A stretch of DNA of 64,000 nt, from the NCBI RefSeq assembly GCF_000002075.1, contig NW_004797524.1:489256-553255 (forward strand), written 5' to 3'. Origin of the DNA: Aplysia californica (Eukaryota; Mollusca; Gastropoda; Aplysiida; Aplysiidae). This document shows positions 1 through 18,900 of the stretch, piece after piece; position 1 is the stretch's first letter; the number at the start of each line of letters is the position of its first letter. The notes under the pieces are model-generated. The model was not told the origin of the DNA and ran no database searches. It worked only from the letters and a program-made list of their open reading frames with translations. The translations under genes were made by a program, and so were the position numbers.

Positions 1-413
1 CTCTGTCCAGTGAACACACCAGGTGTTTATTTGTTATTTCATAATTCACCACCCTTTGGTTGAACAGAAAAAAAATGACCACAAATGAGGCCAATCGTTA
101 AAGCCACTTTGATAATGTGAGGGAATGTAAACAAATTTAATAAAAGTGAACAGATAAAAATTGTGCAAGTCGTAATATAAGTTAGTTAAAGCATCAAATA
201 AAAATTGAAGTAATCATATAGTGTTCACGCAAAGCAAACAAAGAAAGGCATGAAAGACAGTGAAAATTTCAAACAATATCGAAACCATAAAACACACTTG
301 ATAATACTGATTTGTGAAATAATATAATAATAAATGAAGGCCAGTAATACTGAAGCGTTCCTCTCAAGTGAATAAAAAGCAATGTGGAGATTAGATTAAA
401 CCATTGGTATGTA
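1..413. other. Gene-free AT-rich stretch
   Basis: No coding exon, RNA gene or recognisable repeat was found here. The sequence is AT-rich with short A runs and reads as ordinary intergenic DNA. Confidence 0.5.
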
Positions 414-1257
414 GAATGGAACTCGGATTCAACGAGGTCGCCGGGCCTGACCTAAAATCTCGTTGAATCCGAGTGTTCGTTATAGCAAAAACAAGGTTAT
501 GTGTAGATAATCACACAGGCACTGAGCAAGTAATGTATAAAGAGAAGTCACAAGTAGTGCCTGAAATGCCTGCATATTATGAGCTGTGTAAGAAAACGAC
601 CCGATTCGTTCAAATCCACACGCCTATGTCATCTCGATTGCTTACCAAAAAGTTGTGTTGCTGTGTGGAGCCTAGCATAGGGCAACTTTTGATTCCATAG
701 ACCAGCGCACAATTCATTACGTAGATCTATGTCAAGACTAGTTTTTATCATTGTAATAATGATCAGTTGCCAAGGGGAAAAGACAGACTGACATGTTTGT
801 ATCTGCGACATTCAACGCCCGCAAAGCTAGTGCCCCCCCCCCCCCCCTCCCGACACGCACACACAGCCATACGTGTGCAAGCCGCCCATCCGACCCCGAC
901 ACACTACAGAGTAGACACGTGCGCGTGCCAACCATGCATGTGTTGCTATGAAAAAAAAGGCTGCTGATTGGTCGTATGCAATCGTCTAAGTGAATAATGG
1001 TTCACAATGCAGGTGCAATTGATGGTTTCCGGGAATAGATAAAGTTTGTTCTGGGAGAAAAATGAGCAAAGCCACGTCTGCGGGGGCTGTTCACCCTGAA
1101 AGCGACCTCGTTGAATCCGAGCCCGCTGATTTAAGTGCTCATTGAATCCGGGTTATTTCTATTGATTTTAAAGGAAAAAAAAAAACGGGGAATCTATCTC
1201 ATCTCGTTGAATCCGAGTTCTCGCTGAATCCTAGCTCGTTGAATCCGAGTTCCACTG
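414..1257. mobile_element. pogo/Tigger-like non-autonomous element (TA-flanked)
   Basis: An 844-bp element with inverted ends. The left end reads GGAACTCGGATTCAACGAG from 418, and the right end carries the inverse finishing CCACTG at 1257. A TA dinucleotide flanks both ends (412-413 and 1258-1259), as expected for Tc1/mariner-pogo insertions. The motif CTCGTTGAATCCGAG recurs inside near both ends (about 459, 1107, 1203 and 1234), giving several subterminal repeats. No transposase frame is visible. The interior has a C run (about 832-846) and a CACA-rich stretch. Confidence 0.7.
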
Positions 1258-2692
1258 TAATACTTAAAGCATAAATGTTTTTGTTTTTCAAACTGTAAAA
1301 GCAGGAGCTATAATCAGCAAAGTATTTTATTTTATTTTGTTATGATAATGCAGTTTCCGTGAGATGACACTTGACATCTTATATTTTTTAGACGACAGAA
1401 AACTTTTTGTGTGTGCCACTCCTCCACCCATCCACAACCCCTTATATCACCACCAATCCTTGTTTTCCGCAATATTATTTGATTGCAAGATTCAAAATGA
1501 AATTATTATATCATGATTGAGGAAACACATTTTCAAAAGCAAAGGAACTGGATGGAAGCAAGGAAAAAATACACAAAATTCTTATTCTCCAAGCATCTAA
1601 TCAAATTTCAGATTCTGGACTCTTTGCTTATACAGTTTTGTGCAATTATCAAATGTCAAACTTCCATCAAGACGGCTTTTGTTTACTGAAGAATTCAGGT
1701 ATCCTGCTATATTATACACTGCAAAACTCAAGCAAGAATAAAACCACTCAAAGAAAATGCCCACAACCCACAAAATATTCATTACATTACATGGCACACA
1801 TCTAGAAAGAATAGAATAGAACCCAACCCAAGAGAGGAGACACCTAGATTTATATAAAAAAATCTTTGTCCTGAACACCATTTTCCAGGTATTAATTATT
1901 CTCAGACTCCTTAAACTTTCACTTCAGAGTAATTCTTATCCTCTTACAGAAAGAAAAAGAATAATTAAATGCAATGACAAGAAAGGGTAAACAAAATGAA
2001 ATCATTTCAGATTCTAGAGTTTTCTTCAACAAAACAGAGACCCACTCTGAAGGCATAGTAAAGAAAAAGACAATTATTTTATAGTACGAACAAATTAATT
2101 CTAATGCAGTTTTGTTATTCCAATGACTATGTGAGAGAAGAATTGGCGTATCAGTGCTTGTTTTCCAAAAATTAGGTGAAAGTAAAAAACTAATACAAAT
2201 AACATATATAATTATTATGTGACTAGCAAAAAACCTAGCAGATTTAAATGATATATGCCGTTAGACAAGCAGGGAGTGAACTGTGTACTGCTAATGTGCT
2301 TTATTCTCTTTCTCTTGGATAAAATAAATACAACAAAAATTATTTCACTAACAATCATTCTGATCATTGCAGCGTTTATTTAGTAATATGTAATACTGTT
2401 ATAAAAATGTAAATGCTTTTATTCATTAAAAATATTGCAACTTTCAATAGTAATGGTGCAGTGGTATTACTATTGTGCAAAATTTACTACTAATAAAGAT
2501 TGTACATTCATTTCTGAGCCAATTTTTTTTTAAGCTGGTGAGAAGTCCGGTCTTGTTTAAGATTCCTGTTCCAACACAAAATAGCCTCTATAGCGACCAA
2601 AGCTGATGTAACTCTACAGGCTGAGATGTCTCCTCTTCGTTGATGTGTAAAGCATCACAGAAATCTTGACGGAAACCAGTCTGCCTGGATTC
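1258..2692. other. 3' flank of the minus-strand unknown gene
   Basis: No coding exon was recognised. AATAAA signals on the minus strand (TTTATT on the plus strand) lie at 2418-2423, 2375-2380 and 2300-2305, about 270-390 bases past the stop codon at 2693. These are candidate poly(A) signals of that gene. The rest is AT-rich sequence with no clear element. Confidence 0.4.
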
Positions 2693-8993
<6,301 letters not shown>

Positions 8994-9269
8994 GTTCTCT
9001 TCTGTTGCAACTGTTACTGTGTTACTTCAGCTTGGGCAAGCCTTGGCCGACATTGATGATGAGATTTATGTCAACGGAAGTTTACAACTTGTTGTAACCA
9101 AGGATAGCGCCCCTACTTTCGCTTTTAAAAGGTAAAAGGTCAAAATAAGGTGCATACATCGTGACTCTTGTTTTCAACGTTCTGAAGAGTCACTTTCTAT
9201 TTCGTGCCCCGTTCGTCCGCTGAAGAAGAAAAAATTGCTGTGATCAGAAGCGTTCATTCATAGATCAAC

Positions 9270-9620
9270 TAAAGATCTAGATCTAGATTCTAACAGACAA
9301 CTTTTTCGCAGTGAGTGTTGCCTAAAAAATTTTTTTAAATCTAGAGAATCTAACTCAAACTGCTTGATTTAACAACAACGTTGACATGGATTATAAGAAG
9401 CTGCTCTCTCATTTCATCATGATCATGTTGCATGTTGTGCAACAATATAATTTATAAAAAGTACTATTCTAGACTTAAGACTAGATTCTAGATCTAGATC
9501 TAGATTAGATATAGATCTAGATCTATATATCTATATCTAGATTAGATCTAATCTAGACTCTAGATTAGATCTAGATATCTCTCTAGATTCTAGATCTTCT
9601 AGATCTAGAATCTAGATCTC
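9270..9620. repeat. AGATCT/CTAGAT-rich simple repeat
   Basis: Dense irregular repetition of the hexamer CTAGAT and its complement ATCTAG, strongest at 9480-9620. Because the word nearly equals its own reverse complement, the tract can fold on itself. Shorter patches recur at about 44650-44750, 45890-45920, 46035-46070, 46180-46200 and 46375-46405. Confidence 0.85.
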
Positions 9621-9695
9621 TATACTAATTTTACTGTCTTGTATGATTGTAATTGTTTGTAAGGTTGTATACAATGAAATGATGCTTTATAATAA

Positions 9696-10269
9696 GGCCG
9701 GCTCTATTTCTCCGATCGTTCGGGAAAATAAACTTGAACTCTATTTCTCAGAACGGTTTCCGTTCTCGAGATTTGTTGATAATAAGCGAATGGAATGGCC
9801 CCTGTGTGCGTGCGTGTGTGTGTGTGGTGTGTGTGCGTGTGTGTGTGTGTGTGTGTGTAAGGTGTGAACAGGGGGGGGGGGGGGGGGGGGGGGGGTTGAT
9901 GGTTGTTTTTTTTTTTACATGAAGGATTTTAGTTTTTGCTGGGTGAATAGCAAAATAGGTTACTGCCAAGGTCGAGCAGTCTTGTTTTCTAGCAGTACCT
10001 TTTGAAAGGTATTTTCAAATGAAGTATAGTCCGGGAACGTTTCCCCAACCACAACTGAATTATCTGAATATTCAGACATTTAAAAATCTCTAGCTCTAGA
10101 AATTGAATTTGATGCAAAAAATGCTTCTTCCCAGTCCTCGTAGAATGGCAGAATGAAAGGATGACGCCTAAATCTCGCAAATAACCCAAAAAATCTCGAG
10201 ATCGAAAACCGTTCGGAGAAATAGAGTTCAGCTTTATTTTCCCGAACGTTCGGAGAAATAGTCACTTCG
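9696..10269. mobile_element. MULE-like fold-back MITE with 9-bp target duplication
   Basis: A 574-bp element whose ends are inverted copies of a roughly 100-bp arm containing CTATTTCTCCGA, CGTTCGGGAAAATAAA and CGGTTTCCGTTCTCGAGAT-like blocks. It is flanked on both sides by the identical 9-mer TTATAATAA (9687-9695 and 10270-10278). A 9-bp duplication is characteristic of Mutator-like elements. The outermost 9 bases of the two ends differ (GGCCGGCTC and CGAAGTGAC). The interior holds a GT microsatellite (about 9815-9858) and a G run (about 9871-9895). No transposase frame. Related copies are at 41.2, 42.5 and 46.3 kb. Confidence 0.75.
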
Positions 10270-10482
10270 TTATAATAATGTTATGCTGTGTGCCTCTCAG
10301 AGCTCTCTTAAATTTGATGTATCGTGATGATTGCATTTGTATTGCATCGTGGGAAGTGTGAAGGCCTGTCCTTTTTAGGGCTCTCTTCGGGAAAAGTGGT
10401 CGCAGCCTAACTTCATAGACGTTACATTACATACACAGTTGGAAACAAAACCAGAATTTAAGTTGCCTTTTAAAAAAAGGGG

Positions 10483-10775
10483 GGAGCCCGACGTTGTGTC
10501 CTTGGGAAAGGCACTTTACACAAATTTTCCTCACTTCACCCAGGTGGGAATGGGTACCCGGCAATAGAATCTAGACAGTGAAAGATCTTATCAATTATCA
10601 GTGTATGTTAGTGTTTTAGCGTCTATAATAGCTGCTTGCACTGTATGCTTCCCAGGAAGTTGAGATTGTTTCAGAATGCTCTCAGGTCTGCTGGGGTAAT
10701 AGTAATGTATATATTGTAAAGCGCATAGAGCTTGCTGTTGAGCGGGTACTTGCGCTATACAAATGCTATCTATTT
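10483..10775 (+). mobile_element. SINE-V copy, 5'-truncated
   Basis: The copy starts inside the family body (GCCCGACGTTGTGTCCTTGG) without the tRNA-like head. It runs to the typical end TGCGCTATACAAATGCTATC. Orientation and body match the reverse complement of the full copy at 14.7-15.1 kb. 5' truncation is what target-primed reverse transcription produces. Confidence 0.8.
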
Positions 10776-11439
10776 TTAAACAAATTTCTTTACCTGTTCG
10801 TATTAACTAAAAGTGACTAGAGACAGGTAAATGATGAATACTACTACTGCTGAAATTATAAGATCATGTACTGTTAAAGGCAGTCTCGTCCTTTATATGC
10901 AACAGAAGAGCCAAATTGGTAAGAAAAGTGATCTTCATGCGGGCTCTTTCCCTCTGAGGGCAACTGCTCAATTTGCAGAGTTGAGTGACATCACCGCTGA
11001 GCACGCGATACGAAGGCGTGCGTCGTGACAGTGACAACACAGCTGGTAACCACAACGTTATGAGCCTGTGAGATATACTGAGATTTAGGAACGAGTTTCT
11101 GTAGTGTGATAAAACACATCAGCAGGCTCTTATTGTCTCTTTCAGCGTATTTTTATCAGGAAAGTGCTATTTTAATGTTGCAAAATATTAATTTGAATTT
11201 ACTATAATAAGAACTATTATCAGCAGCCAATCTCTTGCCCACTATAGCTGACTAAAAGCGACTGGCTCTGCGCCTGGTGACCACCTACCAACAATTTTCA
11301 GTGACCATATACATGACACATGATACCATGCTCCCTCTGTTTCTAGTCCCCCAGTGGCCACCAGCCTTAGGACAACTTTTTAGAACTTGACACATTTGTA
11401 ATTACTGTCCCCTGCCTCATCAAGCCAACCCGACCAGAC

Positions 11440-12060
11440 CCATAGTAAAATATTTACAAGGCAGCCAACACAGTTTTGGCAACCATTTATTATAACGGCA
11501 ACATGAAGTGAATGGTTCCAAACCAGGATTGGAGGGTATGCCAAAGATGTCTGCTCTCCCCACTCTTTTCAATATCTTTTTAGGGTGAATAATGGCTGAC
11601 ACACTGGAAGACCATTAAAGGAACAGTCAGCATTGGAAACAAGACAATTAAAAATGTATGTTTTTGCCAACAGCATCACATTGACAGCCTAGCTGTACAA
11701 GAGTAAGACAAGAGCTTGCCAGCTTGGTAAATCACCTTAAGAGGCCTCCAATGCATGACATGCACACATAGATGTGGAGAGATGACATGGCTAATGACAA
11801 ATAACACTGATGGCATCAGCACTGACATTGCCACATGATAGGCAGCAAAAAAAAAACTGGAGACAATCTGTAGTTTTAAATTGTTGGAGCTATGTTATCG
11901 AATGAGGGATCTTTTCGGATTAGGGATATAAGCTCAAAGTACTCTCCAGGATAGCCCAGACCACAGCTGCAATACCAAACTAAAAGTCATTTGGAACAAC
12001 AAGAACATCGCCATTACTTCCAAGATCAGACTGATGATGCATTCCCTGGTCATATGATGT
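11440..12060 (+). mobile_element. Decayed LINE reverse-transcriptase fragment
   Basis: With frame changes and stops, conceptual translation gives pieces characteristic of a LINE reverse transcriptase: SALPTLFNIFLG, a degraded FADD region, KLETICSFKLLELC and KLKVIWNNKNIAITSKIRLM. It is many mutations away from coding. The wording matches, from memory, a LINE family common in marine invertebrates whose C-terminal end is represented at 52.4 kb. The clade is not certain. Confidence 0.65.
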
Positions 12061-12521
12061 CTCCTTTTTTTAAAAAAATGTTTAGTGGAGCTATTTGTTA
12101 CTATTTGTTGAACATCTCATCAGTTTTATGATGCTTAAAGTATGAAGTTGAATTTATGTTTAGTTTTGAGCTAAGAGCCCAGCTCCTCACAATAAGGTAT
12201 TAACTGTTACTGTTTATTTTTTACGATTCTCATGGTAACAATTTTAAGCTCTGTCATGAGGGATAATTTTATATGATTTATTGGCACTATAGAGCATTAA
12301 ATATTGACCCTCTAGCCCATTAAATAAAACTGTTACCTCTTCAAAACTAGGCCAGCACTCTCATGATGGAACACTTTTTCTCCTTTTCAAAGCAACAGCA
12401 GGGAATTTTAATGTGTGATTATACAACACTTTTTGCTGGCAACCTCAGGCTTTATCTTTCAATTTTTCGAACTGTATTATTTTACACCCCTTTTAACACA
12501 ATTTACATAATTTAAAAGGTG

Positions 12522-12583
12522 GTCCTCTTTTGATGACACACTAAATTTGGTCCTCTTTTGATGACACACTAAATTTGGTCCTG
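12522..12583. repeat. 28-bp tandem duplication
   Basis: GGTCCTCTTTTGATGACACA plus CTAAATTT is present twice in tandem and begins a third time. It sits upstream of the thioredoxin 5' exon. Confidence 0.85.
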
Positions 12584-12980
12584 GAAAGAGTAGGTGAATT
12601 TTTAGAGCTATGTTTGATTTTATAATAATATAATAGTCATAAGTAACAGTTTTTTAAGCTATCCTGTAAAAGAGGAACAATAGATTGGCTGTTTTGCAAT
12701 GAAAGACGCACTTTATTGTGATGATCAACAAATATTTTTGTTTGTCTGCCTTGATTTTCTGGATTGTTGAAGAGTACCACTGGTAAGTTCTTCTTTTCTT
12801 TCTCTTTACTATTCTTCTGATTTATTCAGTTTGTCCATATTGCTTTTTCTTTCAGCTTATCACTGTTGTTTTGTCAATGTGCTTTTTTTAACTCAAGTCA
12901 AGCCTCATACTTGTCTTGACTTTTCATTAAATGGTTATTATCAGGTCAGTTTACATCTTTTTGACTTCATATTTTCAGAA

Positions 12981-15900
12981 ATGAATCACGCTCGCCGTTG
13001 TGTTCACCGCTTAGTGGTTATGAGGCCCCAATTAAGGAGTGTCTCCCAAAGCTACAGTACACTCAGCAAAGGAATGATGCGCCCTCTGATACAGGCCAGC
13101 AGAAAGAGCTACAGGTTCGCACCAGCTATTGGCAATAAAATGATGTCAGGCGGTGCTGGAGATAGCAGTTTTGAAGTTATCAATGTGCAAGACGAGGAAG
13201 ATTTCAAGAAGCGAGTCCTTGAAGCAAGTGCCACAACACCTATTGTTGTGGATTTCCATGCTGAGTGAGTAATTTTGAGTAGATCCAATGGTTTCCTTCA
13301 AAATTTGTTTCCCATGTGCCTGAATTTATTTTTAATGACTCAGCATGAAAACTATTACATTACTAAAGCCAGTAAAGGAACAAATTGTACACAAATGTGA
13401 CATTGGAAAAAAAAAAGGGAAAGGAAAACCCACTCTACAGAATCAGCCATCTGCTTTTTTTGTGTGAAAATGCACAGTACCTCTTTTACTTTTATGCACC
13501 CAGATTTTTGGACCCCAAGAAATTTTAAAAAGCCATTTCCATTTTGAGGGTGAATAAAGGGGTACAGTCTGGTTATAGACCCTAGTTGGCCTATCCACTC
13601 TGTAGCATTCAGTATTTCTTAGAATTTGAGTATGAGCCTATAGGACAACAAAACTAGGAAGATACGATTTGGACTTTGGACTCACCACTGTTTCATTTTG
13701 ACGCTCGGATCGAAATTCTTTGAAAAAACGGATTGTTTATTTGGGGCATATAATATACTTGCATTATGACATCCTTGACCTTACAGCTTGGTGTTTTTCC
13801 AGTTCACCATGGAGTGCATCATTTGAGCAAAAATGAAGAGATTGGGGGGGGGGGGGGGGGGGGGACCACAACAGTGGGCACCTGACTACACAGCAAAACA
13901 AAGCAGTGCTCCCAACTTGTTGCCTCTATAAATTTTGCTTAAAAATATTGCTGCTCTTTTTATTTTTGATTTTATCGCAAAGAAAGGTACACACAGCTAG
14001 AAGTAAATTTTTAAAAAATTGTTTTAAGATGTTAACTCTATTATGTAGTTGCGAGCGCTGTAAAAATCTTACCAAACTGAAACTGAAAACTCCCTCTGCT
14101 GTCGTAAGAGAAAACGACGAATGGTTAAAATTTTTCTATTTTTCTATTTTTATATATTTCATAGAGTATTTAATTCTGCAACTGATGGTGTAAAAATTTG
14201 TGTCATATCGTAATCCGTTGTTGCGTAATTGAGAGTTCGTCATTTTCCCGTACACTGGCGAGCTCTGAGCCAGAGCTCAGTGTAAGGGAGAACGACAAAT
14301 GCTCGATCGGTCAAGGATCACTGCTCGTTCGGCGTTGTCCCCTGGTCTCTGCCGTTAGCAAATTTGGCGTGGGCGACGAATGACAATCGATCACTGTTGC
14401 GTCAGTACAAACATACTAGGCTTTTTGCAAACAAATACACCACCACCCCCTCCCCCGGAGTACCGTCGACCAGGTTTATAAGAATGTATCACTTAGTATG
14501 TCTTTCTGTCTGTCTTCACGTATTAGGCCTATGCTGACGGTGTGAATTGACAAGAGCAGGCGGTAGAGAGGGGAAAACGGATGGGAACAGGGGGAAAGGG
14601 GTGGGGATGGGAGGGTCAAAAAAGTATTTAGGGAGAAATTTATTAGCACTGCATATTAGTGTCCGCCAGATGTTCACAGACTAACGTCATGTTAGTTTGC
14701 TGTCCAGTCATTTGACATCCCAAATCCCAACGATGGTTATAATAATAATAATAATAATAATAGATAGCATTTGTATAGCGCATATCCCCGCTCAACAGCA
14801 GGCTCTATGCGCTTTACACTATATTATTACCCCAGCAGACCATAGAGCACTCCGAAACATTCTCAGCTTCCCGGGAAGCATACAGTGCGAGCAGCCGATT
14901 AAGCGCTCAAACACTAACAAACTGACACGATCTTTCGCTGTCTATAGCCGGGTACCCATTCCCACCTGGGTGAAGTGAGGAAAATTCGTGTAAAGTGCCT
15001 TTCCCAAGGACACAACGTCGGGCCCCTGACGGGATTCGAACCCACGTCCTTACGGTTGCGAGTCCGACAGCCTAACCACTAGGCCACCGACGCCACAATT
15101 TGTCTAGCACGTGTCACTGGTCGACATCCTTATAGAATTACCAAGCAATTAATGACACTGCGTTATGAGAGTAAATTTCTTTGTCCAACTTAAAAAGTGG
15201 ACGTATTGTGGCGACACTTAGTCTTGCTTTACGATTTTTTATGACTTGATGGACGATACGATCGAGTATAATAATGTCTTGCAGATTCAAACTGTCCTTG
15301 TCGATCTCTACTTTGTGGTATGTTTTCCGATCAACTGAATCCTTTATTAAATACAAAGCGTCTCATTACCTCTCCCGAAAGCGTTTGTAATACAGTCTTG
15401 TCAGATTGTTACATTTCTTACGAGAAAGTTTGACTTTTGCAATGATCTGATCGTATTATTGACATTGTAACATTGTTGATCCCTTTGGTCGTGCAGGGAA
15501 AATTTTGCAATTAGCGAAAATAAAAGTAAAACTCGCTTCTGAAGAGAATACAATAAAGATATATCATGGAGATCAAACTTTTGTTCCGAATGAGACAGTT
15601 TTAAATCAAGCTGTTGAAAATGTGCGCACATCTGATTTGTGCGCTGACTGTAGTATTTAACCAAGCGAGGAAGGCAAACGAAGGACGTTTACCGAGTTAA
15701 AGTTGGGATATAACAAACACCTAACTTTATACGTATAATAACTAGTTTGTATACGTCTTGTTTTTATTTGTAGCAACCAGTACACAGTCATTACTGTCAA
15801 TAATGCGTCACAACTGACCATCGCCTACTCTCATAAACGTTCACGAGTGTAAGGGAGAACGACGAACCGTACCATTCGTCGTTTTCGCGTACATCGCAAG

Positions 15901-18900
15901 GCTCACCTGCGGGCGCGCAGTGTAAGGGAGAATGACGAATGTCGAATGACTTTGCTACTTTTTAATCTAAACCATTCAAACTTTAGAAACTGCATTATGA
16001 GCACCTCAATCAGATATCTGGTGAATTACAGCTTAAAAGAGTGAAAAATAGAAGAGTTATAAAGTGAAAACAGTTTTTGCCTCTCCTGAAAAATTTGCCT
16101 CGCTACCTGCGCAGGACCATTCGTCGTTTTCCCTTACAACGGCAGCCCTTAAAACCCAATAGGCAGAGCATTTGTACAAGGCAATTTTGTCTTTCGTTTG
16201 GGTGTAGGCTAACGATACGGTCCATGCTACGAAATGACTTTTTTTTTTAGAGAGAGTGACGAGTGGCTGCCACGATAGTGCACTGTCTAAGAGTACACAT
16301 GTCTGTATTTTTTGGGGAGTTTTCAAGACTCTTCTTTACCCGCTTAGCTTTTTTCTTTTTGAGGATAGACATAAAATTTAGAGGTCCCACCTCACCTCTT
16401 AAATAACTTAATGTTGATAGGGGCATTATTATAAGTACCATACTATACCAAAGTTGTCTTGGTAGTCATATTGTTTTGTGTGTGTTAGCTGTGCAGTGCA
16501 TTGTTGCAAATTATTTTGATCAAGCCTTGAAGTCTCATAGTTTCAGTTGATAAATATGGACACTTGGTTGCAATTTAAAATGTCTGCAGGCAACATATAA
16601 TAGACCTAATAGTTTGCAATATATTGCTTTGAAATATGTGATGAAACACTTTTCTCGTCGAGTATTGCTGTCTTTCTATAAATCCCTTTAAGTGGGTGGT
16701 TGGCCGGTGCTCTGGTGTGGTTTGCTTCTTCTTTCCTATCAAACATCTGTCGTCCTTATCTCCCCTCCTTCTTTTTTATGTTTGTTACTCTTTTGTAACG
16801 CCTCTGATCTTCTGGCGCTCATATGATCTTATGCAGTTGCGAGCGCCGTAAAACCTCTAGATCTGCTACTAAATCCCCCTAATCCCACCCGCCTCTTAGA
16901 TAATTTAGATTGTATTGATCTAGGTGTAAAGCATTTATTTTTAAAAAATATTTTTATTCTTTGGTTGTGAGGTGAGCTTCAGAAACTCACCTATGTAATA
17001 TTAAAATTCATGACTTTTGTAAGGTATTACATGTAATAATTTTGCTTTCACAGGTGGTGCGGCCCTTGCAAAATCCTTGGTCCAAGGCTGGAATCACTCA
17101 TGTCTAAAGAACAAGGGAAAGTGACTATGGCAAAAGTCGATATCGATGATCATTCAGATCTGGCCATGGAATATGGGGTAAGCAATTTCCTTTTCTCCTT
17201 TGTGTTCTAGTTCTGTCTTTTTGATGGACAGTCTTTCTTTATGATTTTTTTCTTCCTCATATCCCGCGGCCAAGGTCCTTGCCTTCAAAATGCCTTTCTC
17301 TTGTAGGGAGTTAATCCGATTCAGTAGCTAGCAAGCAATCAAGGTACATTGAGTGAGGTTTATTGAAGATTTTGATACATGCACTTCAATTCCTGTGTTT
17401 AATGCAGTTAAAACTGGTCTAAAGACACAATACTGCCGTATTTAAATCTTATTTTACCTGCTCGTTTGATTCTTCTTCCAAAAACAGAGGTGTGATCAGC
17501 AGCAACAGTGATTGTCAATTTGTATACCTCTGTCAGAACATGCGTGTTGATATATACAGTCAAACCCCGTTGTACCAAATCCATCTCAAAATAGATGGTA
17601 CCAACTTGAACAAGGAGAATAACCCAGTGTATCTTGGAGTACAACTTGACAGCAAGCTCAACCTGAAACAACACACCAACAACCTTAGGAAGAAAGCTAT
17701 GAAGAGACTTAATCTCACCAAACGACTAGCCAGTACCAACTGGGGATCAGACAAGAACACCTTAAGAGGCCTCTATTTGGGATATACCAGAGCTGTTTTT
17801 GATTATAATCTTGTTTTACAAAAAATCTGCAGTAAAACTACAAAGAACTCAATGGACACCATCCAAAACCAAGCTCTTCGTCTTATCTCTGGCGGAATGA
17901 GATCCTCATCGACTGTGGCTTGTAAAATCCACACAAATATTGAGCCATTAGAAACTCAAAAAAAACGGGCAGCTTTAAAAGTATATGAAAGATCTAAAAG
18001 GCTAGAAAATAACCACCCTAATAGAATCCTTGTTGACAAGTGGAAACCTAATCAAAGACTAAAAAATACAAAATCTGTATTTGACACTGTTCTCAATCTC
18101 CAAGAAAAACATCACCTCCCTGAAAGACGAGAACCTTTGGAAAGAGTTCCTTCAACTCCCCCACCACATCTCACCATAGCAAAGCCAGAAATTAGGAAAA
18201 CACTTTTGGACAAGAGCAATAAAAACACATATCCAGTAGCACTAAAACATTCTGCCCTTGAAACAATTGATTCCTATCCACCAACATGGATCCACTCATA
18301 CACTGATGGATCTGCCTTTAAGGCAACAATCAATGCTGGATATGGGTCAGTGAGCAACTTGCCCAGTGTTTTAAAAAAGAAAGTCTTTAATTCCAGCGGG
18401 TCCTTCTGCTCCAATTTCATTGCCGAACAACAGGCTATCACCAACACAGCAAACTACATCAACTACTTGTTTGACACTAACCCACTTGCTACCACAGACA
18501 TCGTTATCTTTACAGACAGCCTTTCGACACTAGAGACACTTGAGAGTGGGACTGATGTGAACAAAGATATATTGCACTTGATTTGGAGTCTACATAATTT
18601 GATAAGTAGGCACCACGTCAGAGTAGTCCTACAATGGATTCCTGCCCACACTGGAATACCGGGAAATGAAAGAGCTGATGCTCTGGCAAAGAAAGGAGCT
18701 AGCCTCCCTCAGCCTGAAATTCCTACGAATTACACCACCTGCTGCCAAATGATCAAGTCAAACCTCAAGGAAGAGTGGATGAATGATTGGGCCACAGGTA
18801 CGACAGGAAGGATGATGTATGGCCACATGAATAAACCACTGATCAAAGATCCAATCAATGAGTTGAGGAGGAGAGATCAATCCATAATCTTCCAACTTAG

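Larger units (their letters stand above)
8994..12780. other. Divergent intergenic interval between unknown gene and thioredoxin
   Basis: Both genes point away from this interval, so their promoters should lie near its two ends. I see no convincing TATA box. It holds the AGATCT-rich tract, a MULE-like element, a SINE-V copy and a LINE relic, each described separately. The thioredoxin 5' untranslated exon probably ends at 12782, immediately before GTAAGT. Confidence 0.5.

Noticed and set aside
15030-15098. tRNA gene (minus strand)
   Set aside because: Head of a full SINE-V copy with body and ATT tail attached.
15138-15664. Two short minus-strand frames
   Set aside because: AT-rich chance frames inside the composite fold-back region, with no splice signals or family resemblance.
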